In this document: positions 33,672-45,555 of the stretch, piece by piece
How the letters are laid out: each line of letters begins with the position of its first letter
How positions within the stretch are numbered: the first letter of the stretch is position 1
Assembly (NCBI GenBank): GCA_010094025.1
Contig: ML991791.1
Location: 124,001 to 188,000 of the forward strand
DNA from: Viridothelium virens
Taxonomy: Eukaryota; Ascomycota; Dothideomycetes; Trypetheliales; Trypetheliaceae
DNA: 64,000 nucleotides
Direction: 5' to 3'
Position numbers and translations under genes: made by a program
Notes under the pieces: model-generated
Databases searched by the model: none
What the model saw: the letters and a program-made list of their open reading frames with translations, nothing else
Told to the model about the DNA's origin: nothing

Positions 33672-35558
33672 ATGTGGCAAATGGCAGGCGTATCCTTTTT
33701 CTCGTTGGTTATATTACCAATTACTTTCTCATTATACTTTGTTGGACTCGCGGTATATCGTCTCTACTTCCACCCATTGTCAAAAATCCCAGGACCGAAA
33801 TTCGCGGCGTTAACACGGTGGTACGAGTGCTACTATGATGTACTCTGCTGGCCAGGAGGAAAGTATATGCACATAGTAAATCGGTTGCACGACACTCACG
33901 GTACCAAAAAACTACTCGTGTAGAGTTTTACAAGAAGTTCGCTAAATGAGTTAAAGGTCCTGTCGTCCGTGTTGGACCATCTGAAGTTCATATTAAAGAC
34001 CGTGACTATGTTGAGACTCTATTTTGCTCTGCATCAGTGGTAAATTTGAATCCTCCGAGTTGCACTTTCGCCGTGTCATCATTCCGAAGACTGAAGTGAA
34101 CTAGGGCACTCGGCACAAGTTCGAGCCAGCGGCTCGTATTACCGGAACGCCTCTTGGAAGTGAGTAATGAAGGATATTTCTGGGCCGGATTGTGTTAACT
34201 AGATCCTAGTCTTCGGTACTGTCGATCACACGATGCATAAGAACCGTCGAGCTGCTGTGTCGTCCTTCTTTTCGAAGAAGGCTGCGGATGACATCGAGCC
34301 TCTTATTCACGAGAAGGCTAATGTAGCATGTGAAGTTCTCAAGCGACAGACCAATAGAGACGGCAAAACCGATCTTCGAACGGTCTACTTGGCATTTTTC
34401 ACAGACATCATCTGTAGTCATGCTTTCAATCGACCATTGGACTTACTCCAGAATGAACGCGAAGCGAAGAGATGGCGTGAAGCTATCAGCGCACTTGCCA
34501 TGCTCACGCCCTTGGTCAGACAATTTCCCTGGTTGATTCCGACGGCCATCAAGCTTCCAATACCTTTCTGGAATCTCATTTATCCGGCACTTGGTCGGGT
34601 GGTCCAACTCCATCGAGTGAGTTCACCTCATATAATTCTCGAATATCATCTCATCTATCTTAGGATTTCCGAGTTAAAGCCACCGCCGCGCTCCAACGAT
34701 TCTGGCTCGATGAGGAAGCAGGAGAAAAGAGCATAACTCGAGCCGAAGACATGACCTTGACCAAGCGGCCTGCGCTCTTCCGGACAATTCTCAGCAGCAA
34801 TCTTCCCATTGAAGAAAAATCCCTCGGCCGACTCAGCCACGAGAGCCTCGTCTTCGTCGGCGCCGGTGGAGAGACGTGTGCGCGCCACATGACGAACGCA
34901 ACATACTATATCCTCGCGAATCAAGACCGCGTCTTGCCTCGCTTACGGAAAGAGCTCGATTCTGTCATGCCGAGTGCTGATACGATGGTCAGCTCCTACG
35001 ATCTTCAGAAACTGCCATGGTTGGTGTGTGCAACACCCCTCGAGAACGAAGGTCGAGTGCCCCCGATAAATGACTGACTGACCGACTCTTTCCGAACAGA
35101 ATAGCATCATCCGCGAAACCCTCCGCGTCACTGCCCTCGTCACGTCTCGCCTCCCGCTCGTCGCGCCTGAACCGCTCTCTCACCCCGGCAGCGGCTACAC
35201 CATTCCCTCAGGCTACGCCGTCAGTATGACCCTCCGCGACATCCTACGCGATCCCGCGATCTACCCTGCTCCCAATGAATTTCGTCCGGAGCGTTGGCTC
35301 GAGAGCTCCCCCGCCGAGCTTGAGAAGATGAATAAATTCTATCTTCCGTTTAGTAGGGGCTCGCGGGCGTGTATGGGGATCTATCTGGCGTATGCGCAGC
35401 TGCATATCTTGATTGCGACGGTGTTTCGGAGGTTGGAGCTGGAGCTGGAGGATGTGCTGTTCGAGAGGGATATTGAGAGTAATAGAGATTGTTTTGTGGG
35501 CGAGACGAGCATCCATTCTGCGGGCGTATTTGTAAAGGCTATGGAACGGACTGTGTAG
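33672..35558 (+). CDS. Cytochrome P450 monooxygenase of the terpenoid cluster
   Basis: Haem-thiolate monooxygenase, probably ER-anchored. Six exons: 33672-33900, 33957-34039, 34105-34159, 34210-34616, 34664-35023 and 35100-35558, with introns of 47-76 bp; all phases match and give 530 aa. Landmarks: N-terminal anchor helix (FFSLVILPITFSLYFVGLAVY), proline hinge KIPGPK, the C-helix region FGTVDHTMHKNRR, the I-helix VGAGGETCAR, ExxR as ETLR (384-387), FRPERW, and the haem loop FSRGSRACMG with Cys469. Overall it resembles the trichodiene-oxygenase/benzoate-hydroxylase type common in fungal secondary metabolism. It converges with the terpene synthase 396 bp away, so its likely substrate is that enzyme's product. 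All key residues are present and I see no damage. Confidence 0.9.
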
Positions 35559-35954
35559 TTTACCGCAAGGGACTAGGTGGCTCGATTGCTGGAGTCGGAC
35601 GACTTGCGACTTCTCTGGCGAATCTCAGAGCACTGTTTTCATACCGTATCTTTGTTTTTCCCTTCCCGCCCCGACGCTGTGTCTCCATACTCTTTCAGCC
35701 ACCCTTTGGATATAGTCACAGGTAGCTGAAATGACTATGCCGCGACGAACTGAGAAATTTCGGTCTGTCATTGATGGCTATTACATTTCCATCGACTGGA
35801 AATATTAACACTCGAAGTGGAAAATGAGCTTGTTGTGCTTCGTCATGTTCTATGACCCATTTCTGTCCTCCAGCAAGGCTGACTGGCTGAGTACTCTTAA
35901 AATTCACAAAAGCCTGAATGAGACCAATACGAATTCATAGTGCTAGTTTTAGTT
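35559..35954. other. Convergent 3' intergenic spacer
   Basis: Spacer between the stop codons of the P450 and terpene synthase genes. Short frames on both strands only. Confidence 0.5.
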
Positions 35955-37028
35955 TTAGAGTGTGATCTCAACTCCTCCTTCCAAACTCTGACAATCTAAT
36001 AAATAGCGACCGCTAGTGATACTCCAGGCAAGATTCCCTGTACATGCGTATTGACATCCGTCTATCATTTTCTGAAGCATTTCACGAAGTGCCTTATCCA
36101 TACCAGCGAGCGTAAGTAGACGTTCCGCGCTCTCATGAAAGCTGTAAACTGCCTCCTCCACCATACTGGTCGTTTGGTCTACAGCCTTCTGGACGTCTTG
36201 ACATTCTAAATATAACAGTGGGATGAGACTGTCAATTTGCCCGGCATTAATTTCCTTCTTCAATGAAAGTATATCATTGGTGGTGCTGATGATGACATTG
36301 GTGGCGTCAAAGATCCGTTTAAACTCGATATCGCATGTAATCCATTTGGGTAGCTCAAAGTCATATGCGTAGTCAGTAATGACGAGACATACTGAGACGG
36401 CACTGGTTCCCATTCGCCGATGCCGATATTCTTGGACAGATGGCGTGCAGTTCGAGAGGTATGAGATTTGTTCCTGCTCCACGAGGCGGACAAAGTGCTC
36501 AATTTCATCCATAAGCCACGATCTTTGTCCGAGTGAACATGACTGGACTAATGCATCCCCGACGTCTTTGAAGTTCGTGATAATGGGATTTGTAGGCGTG
36601 AAGAGTGATTCTCCGGGCTTCAGAAGACCAAGGCATTGACGACAGTACCTAATCGTCTCCGTCCGAAACCGTCGACCTCTGTCTAAGTTGTTGACGAGAT
36701 CGGAGAACTCCAATGAATCGCATTCGTCATCCCAAATAAACAGCCAGAGGCCTAAGTAGGTGCATGTGCGGAAAGCGTCGTAGCAGGCATAAGGCCACCA
36801 CGCTGCTCCGAATCCGCCTGCATCAGCGCGTTTCAGCTTTTCCAGTCTTTTCCCTTGAGAAAAAAGCTGCTCGAGTCTTTGCTCGACATCTCGCCTTATC
36901 AAATCGATGCTGCAATTTGTGCCAGAGGGCATATCTCGAAGGATGGCATGCAGGTCAGGGATGCGAATACTCGATCCTTTCAGCGAGTGCTTCAGTGCGG
37001 TGAGCTTCGAACCCCCGAAATCCCCCAT
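35955..37028 (-). CDS. Sesquiterpene-type terpene synthase (class I cyclase)
   Basis: Ionises a prenyl diphosphate (most likely farnesyl diphosphate) with Mg2+ and cyclises it. Single exon, 357 aa from the ATG at 37028. The frame is open upstream to 37103, but only with a GTG start. The aspartate-rich motif is DDECD (residues 100-104), preceded by LWLFIW. The NSE triad is N251 D252 ... S255 ... E259 in NDILSLKKE. The C-terminal RY pair is at 341-342, so all class I signature residues are present. A RIPD start block near residue 20 is typical of fungal sesquiterpene synthases. It is flanked by a P450 and two GMC oxidoreductases, which makes this the core enzyme of a small terpenoid cluster. 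The carbon skeleton cannot be predicted. Confidence 0.92.
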   Translation of the reverse strand: MGDFGGSKLTALKHSLKGSSIRIPDLHAILRDMPSGTNCSIDLIRRDVEQRLEQLFSQGKRLEKLKRADAGGFGAAWWPYACYDAFRTCTYLGLWLFIWDDECDSLEFSDLVNNLDRGRRFRTETIRYCRQCLGLLKPGESLFTPTNPIITNFKDVGDALVQSCSLGQRSWLMDEIEHFVRLVEQEQISYLSNCTPSVQEYRHRRMGTSAVSVCLVITDYAYDFELPKWITCDIEFKRIFDATNVIISTTNDILSLKKEINAGQIDSLIPLLYLECQDVQKAVDQTTSMVEEAVYSFHESAERLLTLAGMDKALREMLQKMIDGCQYACTGNLAWSITSGRYLLDCQSLEGGVEITL

Positions 37029-37969
37029 GCCGATGAAGAGAAATTTGTGTAACAAAATCAAATAGCGGAAAGAAGTCTCATAAATGTGATCGGAAGGCAG
37101 CACTAATGAATCAAATTATCACTCCACCTTTCGCAATATATATGGCAAGCCGCCTTTTCCGAAATATGTGCCTTTGAACTCCATTCAAGCTGTCTTTCAC
37201 TGACATTTCTTTTTCTTCTTTCCATAATGGTAGATTTCAAGAACTCCACAGAGCAGACTAGGTCTAAGGCTTCTGCTTACAGCATGTTGGAAATGCCCTG
37301 CCAAGAGTCACGACGCGTTTGCCGTAAGCGTGGGATTTCCATAGAATCCTAGTTGCTCGAACGTGCAGTGTGACGCACAAGGTTGACTTGTAGCAGTAGT
37401 TAAATGCGCATACGATACTGACTGTGCCGGTAAGCTACAGATGCTGTGCGGTCGTTTCATCCAGCCGGCCATTGAGCGGCATTTCTGCTAACCAACCAGC
37501 CCTGCTCGATGTGATAGCGCCCGACAGAAATGGAGAACTGGTCTGCTTTGAGCATTGCCTGCCGTCATTTCCGCGATAGCTATTGCTAACAACCCGCTTG
37601 CTCGGAGACAAAGTCGCAAGAAGCGTGGTGCCACGGCAAGGGAAGCATCCCTGCGTGGTACTTGGTGGTAAGACACTCCAACACTCACTGCGTTCTCCAC
37701 AACGAAATGCGCCTTTCCTGTGCCATAGAGGTGCTTTTGTATCACTTTCCGTCTTTGGTGTAGCGTCTTTGCCGTGCGTGGGTGGGACGTGCTGCCTTTA
37801 TCGTAACCCTTAACGATGCCCTGTTGACTACTCCGTACAGCCGCAGAGTGGATCTGCAAAGCTTAGCAGACCTGGTCGGAATACATGCCCAGAGCTCGAG
37901 CATTGACCCATCTGAGGTCTTTAAAGCCGATTGATAGTATTGAGATGCACTTGCCTTGCACTGTGGAGC
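37029..37969. promoter_or_regulatory. Divergent promoter region of terpene synthase and GMC oxidoreductase
   Basis: About 940 bp separate two divergently transcribed cluster genes, so this stretch must hold both promoters. A TATATAT word at about 37137-37143 lies some 110 bp upstream of the synthase start and could serve as its TATA element. Frames in this region (37488-37859) lack motifs. Shared regulation is inferred from the arrangement only. Confidence 0.45.
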
Positions 37970-39630
37970 ATGGCCATCGAAGAGAAGACTTTTGATTACC
38001 TCATCGTGGGTGGGGGCCTTGCTGGTTGCGTCGTAGCTTCGAGGCTGCGTCAAGCTCGGCCCGAGCTGTCAATCGCTCTTCTTGAAGCTGGGCCTGACGA
38101 ATCTCATAATGAAAAAGTCCTGAAACCTGCTGCCGCTCGCTCTCTTGGCGGCACTGCGCTTTTGTCCCAATACAAGACTACACCGCAAGCTCACCTTGAC
38201 AGCCGTCAAATCGACATCTACGGCGGTCGGCTGCTTGGTGGGAGTTCTGCGACCAATTATGGAGCATGGACCCGCGGGCACGCGGAAGACTATGACACCT
38301 GGGCCAGACTGGTAGGCGACGAGAAATGGTCATACCGAGAGTTGCTACCTTATTTCAAACGCTCTGAGCACTACCATGGCCCATCAGATGATAGCCAGCA
38401 CGGTTACCAGGGCCCTATTCATACATCTTCGGGAGGACGAAACTACCCGCTACAAGATATCATCAAGGACATTTACAAGGACGCCGGCTTTTTGATGAAC
38501 TCTGATATGAATACTGGCGATCCTGTTGGGATATCGCGCTTGGTCGAAAGCTGGTATCAAGGAGAGCGCCAGCACGCTGGAATCTGCTATCCTTTACAAG
38601 GCGTCTCAGTCTTGACTAACAACCCTGTTCATAAAATAATCATCGTTGCGGACAATACAGGCACAAGAAGTGCCACCGCTGTAAAGCTAACCGGTGGGCA
38701 GATACTACATGCCAAGCAAGAAGTCATAGTCTGCTGCGGTGCGTTAAGGACACCGCAGTTGCTGATGCTTTCTGGCATTGGACCCGCCTCTGAACTTGCA
38801 AAACATAACATCGACCAGCAGGTAGATTTGCCTGTGGGAATGAACCTGCATGACCATCCGACCATACCCCTAACATTCAAGCTCCGCTATCCCGAAAGAG
38901 GGCTCGCGGTGGGTTCGCCAAAGTTCATGAGTAAACCTGACCATTTTACCGGCAACCCAATGGATTGGTTCATCACAGCTGCAGTTGCTGCAACAGACCT
39001 GGGAAAGGTGGCCAAGATAGATGGTTCTTCGCCTGAGGAGAGGAGACCCGTTGACTTCGAGATAACTTGCTTGTACACGGTGAGGCTGGCCGCCTATCAG
39101 CTCTTTCACTTGCAATCATCACTAATAAGCTTAACCAGGGATCGCAATTCGGAGCTCCGGATGGAAGCTACATTACATTCGGAGTCGTGTGCCTTTCTCC
39201 AACCTCGCGCGGTACGGTGACTCTCCAATCGAATAATGCCGAAGATATCCCTGTTATTGATCCGCAGTATCTGTCGACAGAGCGCGACCGCACCATAATA
39301 TGCTCTGGGATCCGTCTTATTTTACGAATGATGGAATCTCCAACCGCAAAAGAGCATTTCGTTGGAGAAGCACCATCGGAAGGGTTTTCCCAACTCACAC
39401 CCACATCCACAGACGCTGAGATCGACAGCCGCATACGCTCGTCTACTAATTGCGTCCACCACCCTGCAGGAACTGCTAGTATGGGACGAGTCGTAGATTC
39501 CGAGTGCCGGGTGAAGGGAGTGAATGGGCTGCGGGTGGTAGATGCGAGCATCGTTCCGGCCCCGATCTGTGCGCACATGCAGGCGCCTGTGTACGGTATT
39601 GCGGAGCGAGCGGCTGATATGATTCTCTGA
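37970..39630 (+). CDS. GMC oxidoreductase, first copy (intracellular)
   Basis: FAD-dependent glucose-methanol-choline family oxidoreductase; oxidises alcohols (or dehydrogenates) with FAD. Exons are 37970-39079 and 39139-39630, with a 59-bp GTGAGG...AACCAG intron, 533 aa. The ATG at 37970 is the first in frame before the nucleotide-binding motif; upstream only a TTG start exists. Landmarks: dinucleotide-binding VGGGLAG near residues 12-18, LLEAGP, the GMC signature GGRLLGGSSATNYGAWTRG near 80-100, CCGALRTPQLLMLSGIGP near 255-275, the active-site block HHPAGTASMG and the C-terminal HMQAPVYGIAERAADMI. No signal peptide is visible. Shares a divergent promoter with the terpene synthase; likely a tailoring enzyme. 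Confidence 0.9.
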
Positions 39631-40098
39631 AATGACATCAATCATTGTAGATTCCAAAGCCTGCCCCAAGCACCCATAAGAACTTAGATAGCGTAGCAGC
39701 AATCCTGCAATTGCACCATTTAGTTTTTTGCCGCAGCTTACCCAGGTACCTACCTAACTCTCAGTCAAGCGTTTCCGCCCCGCGTGCGATGCATGCCTCC
39801 ACCCGTGCGGCCCAGCAGCACGGTACAACTCGCGTGGACGAAGCGAGATCCTTGGAATTTCATTGGTAGGATACCTTGCCGTTGATGTAATGGCCAAAGA
39901 TCCTTAAGGTAGGTATGCTTTCTTTTTGCCTCATTTATGCGGCGCAGCACACCGAACTTGAACAGTTCCTGCATCCGTCGCGGCTTCCTGAATGTCTTTC
40001 AATACTTCGCGCATATATCTTATAGCGCGTACTTAAAGTTTTTGGATAAATTCAGAAGATCGTTTCTTTAGCTTTCGCGTATCTCAATCAATGCCAAG
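39631..40098. other. Spacer between the two GMC genes
   Basis: Contains a GTACCTACCTAA-type word near 39745 and the promoter of the second GMC gene. An upstream ATG at 40091 opens a 12-codon frame (stop at 40127-40129) that overlaps the main start at 40099 out of frame. Confidence 0.45.
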
Positions 40099-42356
40099 AT
40101 GTTGTTTTCCCAATCGTTCGCAACGATAGTGACGGGGGCCTGGCTGGCAAGCTCGACAAATGCTCTTGCCAACTACTGGACATCAAGAGGCCAGACAAGA
40201 TTATTAGGTAGCTCTTTCGGCGTGCCTGCCACGAACGCTTCCTTCGACTACATTGTCGGTAATCAACAACATTCCAAAATTCTGGAGGTCTAACTAGAGG
40301 GACCAGATAATTGGGGGCGGCACCGCCGGTCTCACGGTAGCCAAACGACTCGCCGAAGACGCCTCAATCTCCGTCGCTATTGTCGAAGCCGGCAGCTTCT
40401 ATGAAATTGATAATGGGAATGAGTCCCAAATTCCAGCGCAAGATGTCATGTGGTCGTCTTCGATGACTGCAGACATACAGCCTTTGGTAGATTGGGGTCT
40501 TGTCACGCAGCCACAACAAGTGAGTTACACTCAACAACCCAACTCGTATAACATCTTGAATTTCAACGTCTGAATTTCCTTTAGCAAATAGGAGACCGAA
40601 GGTTGCACTATACTGCTGGTAAATGCCTAGGCGGCAGGTACGCAAGGACACTGGGATATTCTCAATATTGCGACTAACGTACGAAGTTCGGGCCGGAACT
40701 ACATGGCGTACCACAGGTATTTTCCACTTCAAAGAGCGGTAGGAATGAACAGAGATACTAATGTAAACCAAGAGGGACTACCGGTGCCTATCAGCAATGG
40801 GCGGATCGAGTGGGAGATGCCTCTTATTCGTTTGAGAATCTCCTACCCTACTTCAAGAAGAGCGTAAATTTCACGCCTCCGAATGAGCTGAAGAGAGGCC
40901 CGGGTAGTGTCGTGGCCTATGATCCGACAGCCTTCTGTACGTCACAGGTCAATCCGATTCTCGACCGAGTCAGATGCGCGGCTGATACCTAACAGCATCA
41001 ACCCAACCAGGACCACTCGAGGTATCCTACAGCAATGATTGGCTCCCCTTTTCAACATTTGTCAGAGATGGATTCAGCAAACTCGGGCTCGCGGAAATTC
41101 CTGGTCTCAACAGTGGACGACTGCTCGGTTTCGGCGAATTTACCTGGACCGTGGACCCGCGCTCAGCAACCCGGAGTTCTTCAGAGACATCCTTCCTACA
41201 GCAGGCCATTGAAAACTCGTCGACTCTCAACATATACCAAAGAACCTATGCAAAGAGGATACAGTTCTCGGAGAAGACCGCAAAAGGAGTTCTCGTCGCG
41301 ACAGAAAGCAAAGAATACCTCCTCAGCGCTCGAAAAGAGGTCGTTGTCTCCGCTGGAGTATTTCGCTCTCCTCAAATGCTCATGGTCTCGGGTATCGGAC
41401 CCAAGGCAACGTTGGACAGCCTCAAGATTCCCGTGATATCGGACCTCCCTGGAGTGGGCCAGAACTTCCATGACCAGCCTGTCCTGGACCTGGCGTACCG
41501 CGTCAACGTAACCACGCTTTCGCAACTGGCCAACCCGGAAGTTGCAGAGAAGGCGTACATCGACTACATCACGAATCAGACGGGACCTCTGCAGAGCGCC
41601 GGTACTAATCTGATAGGATGGGAGAAGCTTCCTGAGTTGTATAGAAAGAACTTCACGGAGAACACGACCTCCGATCTGGCTGCTTTCCCCACAGATTGGC
41701 CTGAGCTGGAGCTTCTGCCCGTCGCGTCTTCAGTGACAACACCAACGACCGATTCTGCGAATTACGCCTCGCTGCAAATTGCTCTGGTAGCCAATACATC
41801 GCGCGGAAACGTCACGATCGTATCAAACGATACCAGCGTCAATCCACAGATCTCGCCCAATTGGCTGTCATCAACCACAGATCAACAACTTGCGGTCGCG
41901 GCAGTCCGCCGTGGACGTCAGGTTGCTGCATCGTGGGGTATCACGGTAGGGCCGGAAGTTGCTCCAGGACCATCTGTCCAGACCGACGCAGAGCTATTGC
42001 AGTATGTACGACAGACTGTCGAGCCTATATACCACGCGGCTGGCACATGTGAGTTTTCAGCAACGATCCCGACCAAATTCATGAAGTCGTCGCTGACGAA
42101 GAGGCATAGGCGCGATGGGAAAGAAGGATGATCCGAATGCTGTCGTAGACTCCAAAGGAAGAGTGTTAGGCGTCGAAGGCGTGCGAGTAATTGACGCGTC
42201 GGCATTCCCCGTTCTTCCGCCGGGGCATATACAAGCATCAGTGTGTAAGTATCCAACGCCAACTTCAATATCATGCGCTCAGCAGCACTGACACCGAGGG
42301 CGTCAGATATGCTTGCAGAGAAACTCGCGGACGCACTGAAAGATTCCGTGGCATAG
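40099..42356 (+). CDS. GMC oxidoreductase, second copy (predicted secreted)
   Basis: FAD-dependent GMC oxidoreductase. Eight exons: 40099-40254, 40307-40519, 40585-40637, 40687-40716, 40773-40936, 40996-42048, 42104-42244 and 42307-42356, which together give one 619-aa frame. The first intron uses a GTCGGT donor that restores [12 protein letters not shown]; other donors are GTGAGT, GTACGC, GTATTT, GTACGT and GTAAGT. An N-terminal signal peptide (about residues 1-24) points to secretion or a vesicle lumen, as in aryl-alcohol-oxidase-like and patulin-synthase-like enzymes. Landmarks: [49 protein letters not shown], and the C-terminal [17 protein letters not shown]. Asn-glycosylation sites are numerous. 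It lies 468 bp downstream of the first GMC gene on the same strand. Confidence 0.85.
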
Positions 42357-43398
42357 GTCCGTAGATGGGCGCTGAGCATAATTTCTAGCGGCTTTCTTAA
42401 TCATCCGATAGATATAGACCAATTAATGTATCAATTCATGTTAGCATATAATGTTCTCTCCCCATCTCATTAGACTCACATTATCGAAGTCTAGCTTCCA
42501 TGTCCTGCGCTTGCTATCGTCGGCGACCCCTTCTTCTGCTCGATGCGCCAGCTCCAATCTTATCCTTACCCACATGCCTTCATCGAATACTCTTCTCCCT
42601 TCCTTCGGTATATCGTCGTGTTGTACGTCGATACTTAATTTCTTATCTTGATGATGCCGCCGGGTGTTCTGAGCTTCGGCGACGAATGAGAGAAGGAACG
42701 GCGTAGGATGCACAAACAGGAAGATTGACCAAGGTACAGAGGTCTCTCAGGGCGTCGGCGGGACTTGTCAAGACCGGTGAAGATAGACTTGGTGAACTCA
42801 ATGGGAGGGCCAGACCAGAGCCATTTATTAGAGTGCGCCGCCTAGTCCTTTAGTGCCAATGAGGATTTGGGGAGCTAGTGCTCCCTTGAGCATCTTGGTT
42901 CTCTTAGTCATGAATGACAACCTTTCCCCTACATCGGCGCCAGAGGAGAAGTGAAACAGCAATTAGATAGGAAGAGTAAAATTCTACTACCGTAATAGAA
43001 GTGAGATCTTGCAAAGCAGGGGTGGAGCCCAAGTTGATGAGCTGGAACAACGCTGACACGCTTGCAGTAACGACAACTCTTTCACATGTCAATAGCAGAT
43101 AGTGTGGAAGAAGGGCGGTCATCACGAGGTCATTTGGACTAAGGACTCAGTCTCAACAGCTCAAGATGTGAGCTTAAGTCAGTGTTGGTAGTGGCTGCTT
43201 TGCCATGCATACATGCAAACCTTCACCTTGCGCCACACGGGTAATCCCAAAACTAGAGAATATGTAAGCAGAATGCATAGCCTTCAAAGCGTGGAAGAAT
43301 AAGGTCCCATCGTGTATAAACAATGACAAATAATAAGAGAACCGCCATTGGCGTAAGAACTTGGTGATGGGGATGATATTGGTAATTCTGCACTAATC
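42357..43398. other. Intergenic, nothing recognised
   Basis: Right flank of the terpenoid cluster. Frames at 42441-42713 overlap on both strands without motifs. The DNA just before 43399 (GTAATTCTGCACTAATCAG) looks like an intron end belonging to the P450 remnant that follows. Confidence 0.45.
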
Positions 43399-43905
43399 AG
43401 CGCTACACTGCTCGCGCGTTTGCCCTCTATCGTAACTTACACTGTCTCAAAAGAGAACAGTAAGCTGTATCTTGCTCCGCTAAACCCAGAGAAATGGGCG
43501 AGCTTCAACATGAGTGATCGTAGAGTAAGAGAAGCGCTCCCGTACCACTCCCCTTTCATTGGCCTCATGGAGCGCGAGACCCCATCTGCCGTCGAAATGC
43601 CGGATGGTCGTAGACTTTCCGGGGGCGTCGTGGTCGGTATGCATGCCAAACTCGTCGGACGGAACAAGGTGGTTTTCGGTGAGGATGCCGACGCCTTCAA
43701 TCCCCTCCGCTGGTTGGCGAGACAGGTCGAGGCAAACGAGAAATTCGAGGCTTGTCTTAAGGCGATAAACATGGCCCATTCCTCGTTCAATTTTGGGCCT
43801 CGATCGTGCATTGGCAAGCATATTGTGGAGATGGAGATTCACAAATTCTTTTTTACTCTCTTTGGTCTTCTTGAAGTTCTGAATCTATTGGTTTTTTTGG
43901 GGTAA
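43399..43905 (+). pseudogene. C-terminal cytochrome P450 fragment
   Basis: An open stretch encodes only the last third of a P450. It holds a K-helix region REALPYHSPFIG, the FNPLRW block (PERF-like) and a complete haem loop FNFGPRSCIG followed by the L helix. The N-terminal two thirds (anchor, I helix) are absent from the DNA upstream. The ExxR arginine is replaced by proline (EALP). The start coincides with an intron acceptor-like TAATCAG, so this is probably the last exon of a lost gene. It differs from the complete P450 at 33672 and is not a piece of it. A shorter second copy of its start lies at 51713. Confidence 0.75.
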
Positions 43906-45555
43906 TCGATCGTAAGACTGACATCTGCATAGTCGCGTTTCGTTCGTCTGGAGGAACTCTGGATACCGCGTCAGCATGTTGTGCACAAGCAGTCGGGCAT
44001 GGACATGTATCTGACATGGAGAAATAGCAAGAGCCTTGCGAATCTTGGGACTTCAAGTACAAAAGCCCAGATTGCCAGTGGGCCAAAGGTTTGAAGATTG
44101 CAGCAGCATCGTCACCCATACTCCACTGTCGGTAATATAGCCCCGAAAGCCGCTATTTCACATTGCAGATTCATTGAACATCAACATCTACGTTAGTATG
44201 ATAGCCTCACACTAGTGATGAGCGGGCACACGATGATAGGCATACAAGTGGGTTACCACCGGAAATTCCATGTTTCGTGGAATTCCGCTTGCCTTGTATG
44301 CGGGTTCGGCTGCTCTGGGCGATGCCTTCTTACCATTGAATTCAAACAGGAAGATTCCCGTTCAACAAATCAAGTGGGAGTCCTTTGCATTGCCCAGACA
44401 GAGTTAATGAGAAATTTTATTTAAGCGATGGCATTCATCAATGAGGGGGAAGCCGAGATCCTATTCTCTGTGAAGGAACATCGTTAACTATTAAGTCATC
44501 AATGACGGCGAAAAATTGCCATGTGTGTTATTTTTGGGACCAGTGCAATATGTTCAATAGAGGGAACTTGGGCTCGTTTGGTTTCCCATAAATGGACTCG
44601 CGTATCCTCTCGTGATCACAAGCTCACTTGTACAAAGCACCGCGGACTCCGCGACCGTATTGGTCAAGTAAAAGCTTATCCGAATTTCTACGGATGAGTA
44701 AGCCCCCCTTACATCCTTTGACGTCGTCAAAATGTACATAACCCGCTTCTAATGGCCCCTTTGCGTGCTCCTGAAGGACGATCCCGGTTGCAAGAGCCGA
44801 CAGACCGCTAACAGCATGGTAACAAGTACAAGAGAGAAGCTGCTCTTTCTCTCTTGCTTAAACGCTAAAATAGAGACAAGTCGGTGTTACAACAGCAACA
44901 GTCCAAGTCGTTGTGGTATCGTTGAGTATTCATATCCATTCATGATCTTTTCCTTTTAGCGAAGCGGTCTAGGCATCGCTCGGTGACGTCTAAAGAGCTA
45001 ACAAGGACTTTTCCTGATTGACGCAACTAGTCTTCATAAGGGCCTTCAAGTAGATAGCAACTGCATCACCAAGGTCAGTTCGCCATTCTGGATTGTCTGT
45101 GTAAATGGACGAGAGCAGAAAAATTGCCGCCATCAAGAGTCGTGGATCACGCTGTCATACATCCAAAGACCAATCAAGCATACCATATGCATCCGCATCA
45201 TTTGGATAACTGGTGTTGAAATGCAATCCCGTGATATGTATTCAAGGTGCTGGAGTGGATAAAATAATCTATTAATTCTGTAATCAGTGGAAAGAAGTTT
45301 TACACGCCGACATATTAGACACCGTGAAGCAATCCAGGATGCGTGCTCGGAAGCCCGGCAGAACAACGAACAGGGACAATTTAGCGGATGTTTGTAGTGA
45401 AACGAAATCGTGCTGATGTGAGCCGAAGGTTAACTATCAGACCGTCCGGAGCACTCTGTTATGTTGGTATCTCGTATATACAGCGCATTACGCCCCGGGA
45501 ATATCGAGTGACTGATCTATAGCCGTGAGCCTCAAGTATTTCTTTCACATATCTG
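43906..45555. other. Intergenic, nothing recognised
   Basis: Scattered short frames on both strands (44215-44424, 44765-44959, 45133-45366), none with motifs. The right part is the 3' flank of the NACHT-ankyrin locus. Confidence 0.45.

Noticed and set aside
37029-37103. Upstream extension of the terpene synthase to 37103
   Set aside because: Only a GTG start is available there. The ATG at 37028 directly precedes the family N-terminus.
43399-43905. Reading the 161-codon frame as a functional P450
   Set aside because: It lacks the anchor, the I helix and the ExxR arginine, and begins at an intron-like junction; it is a fragment.
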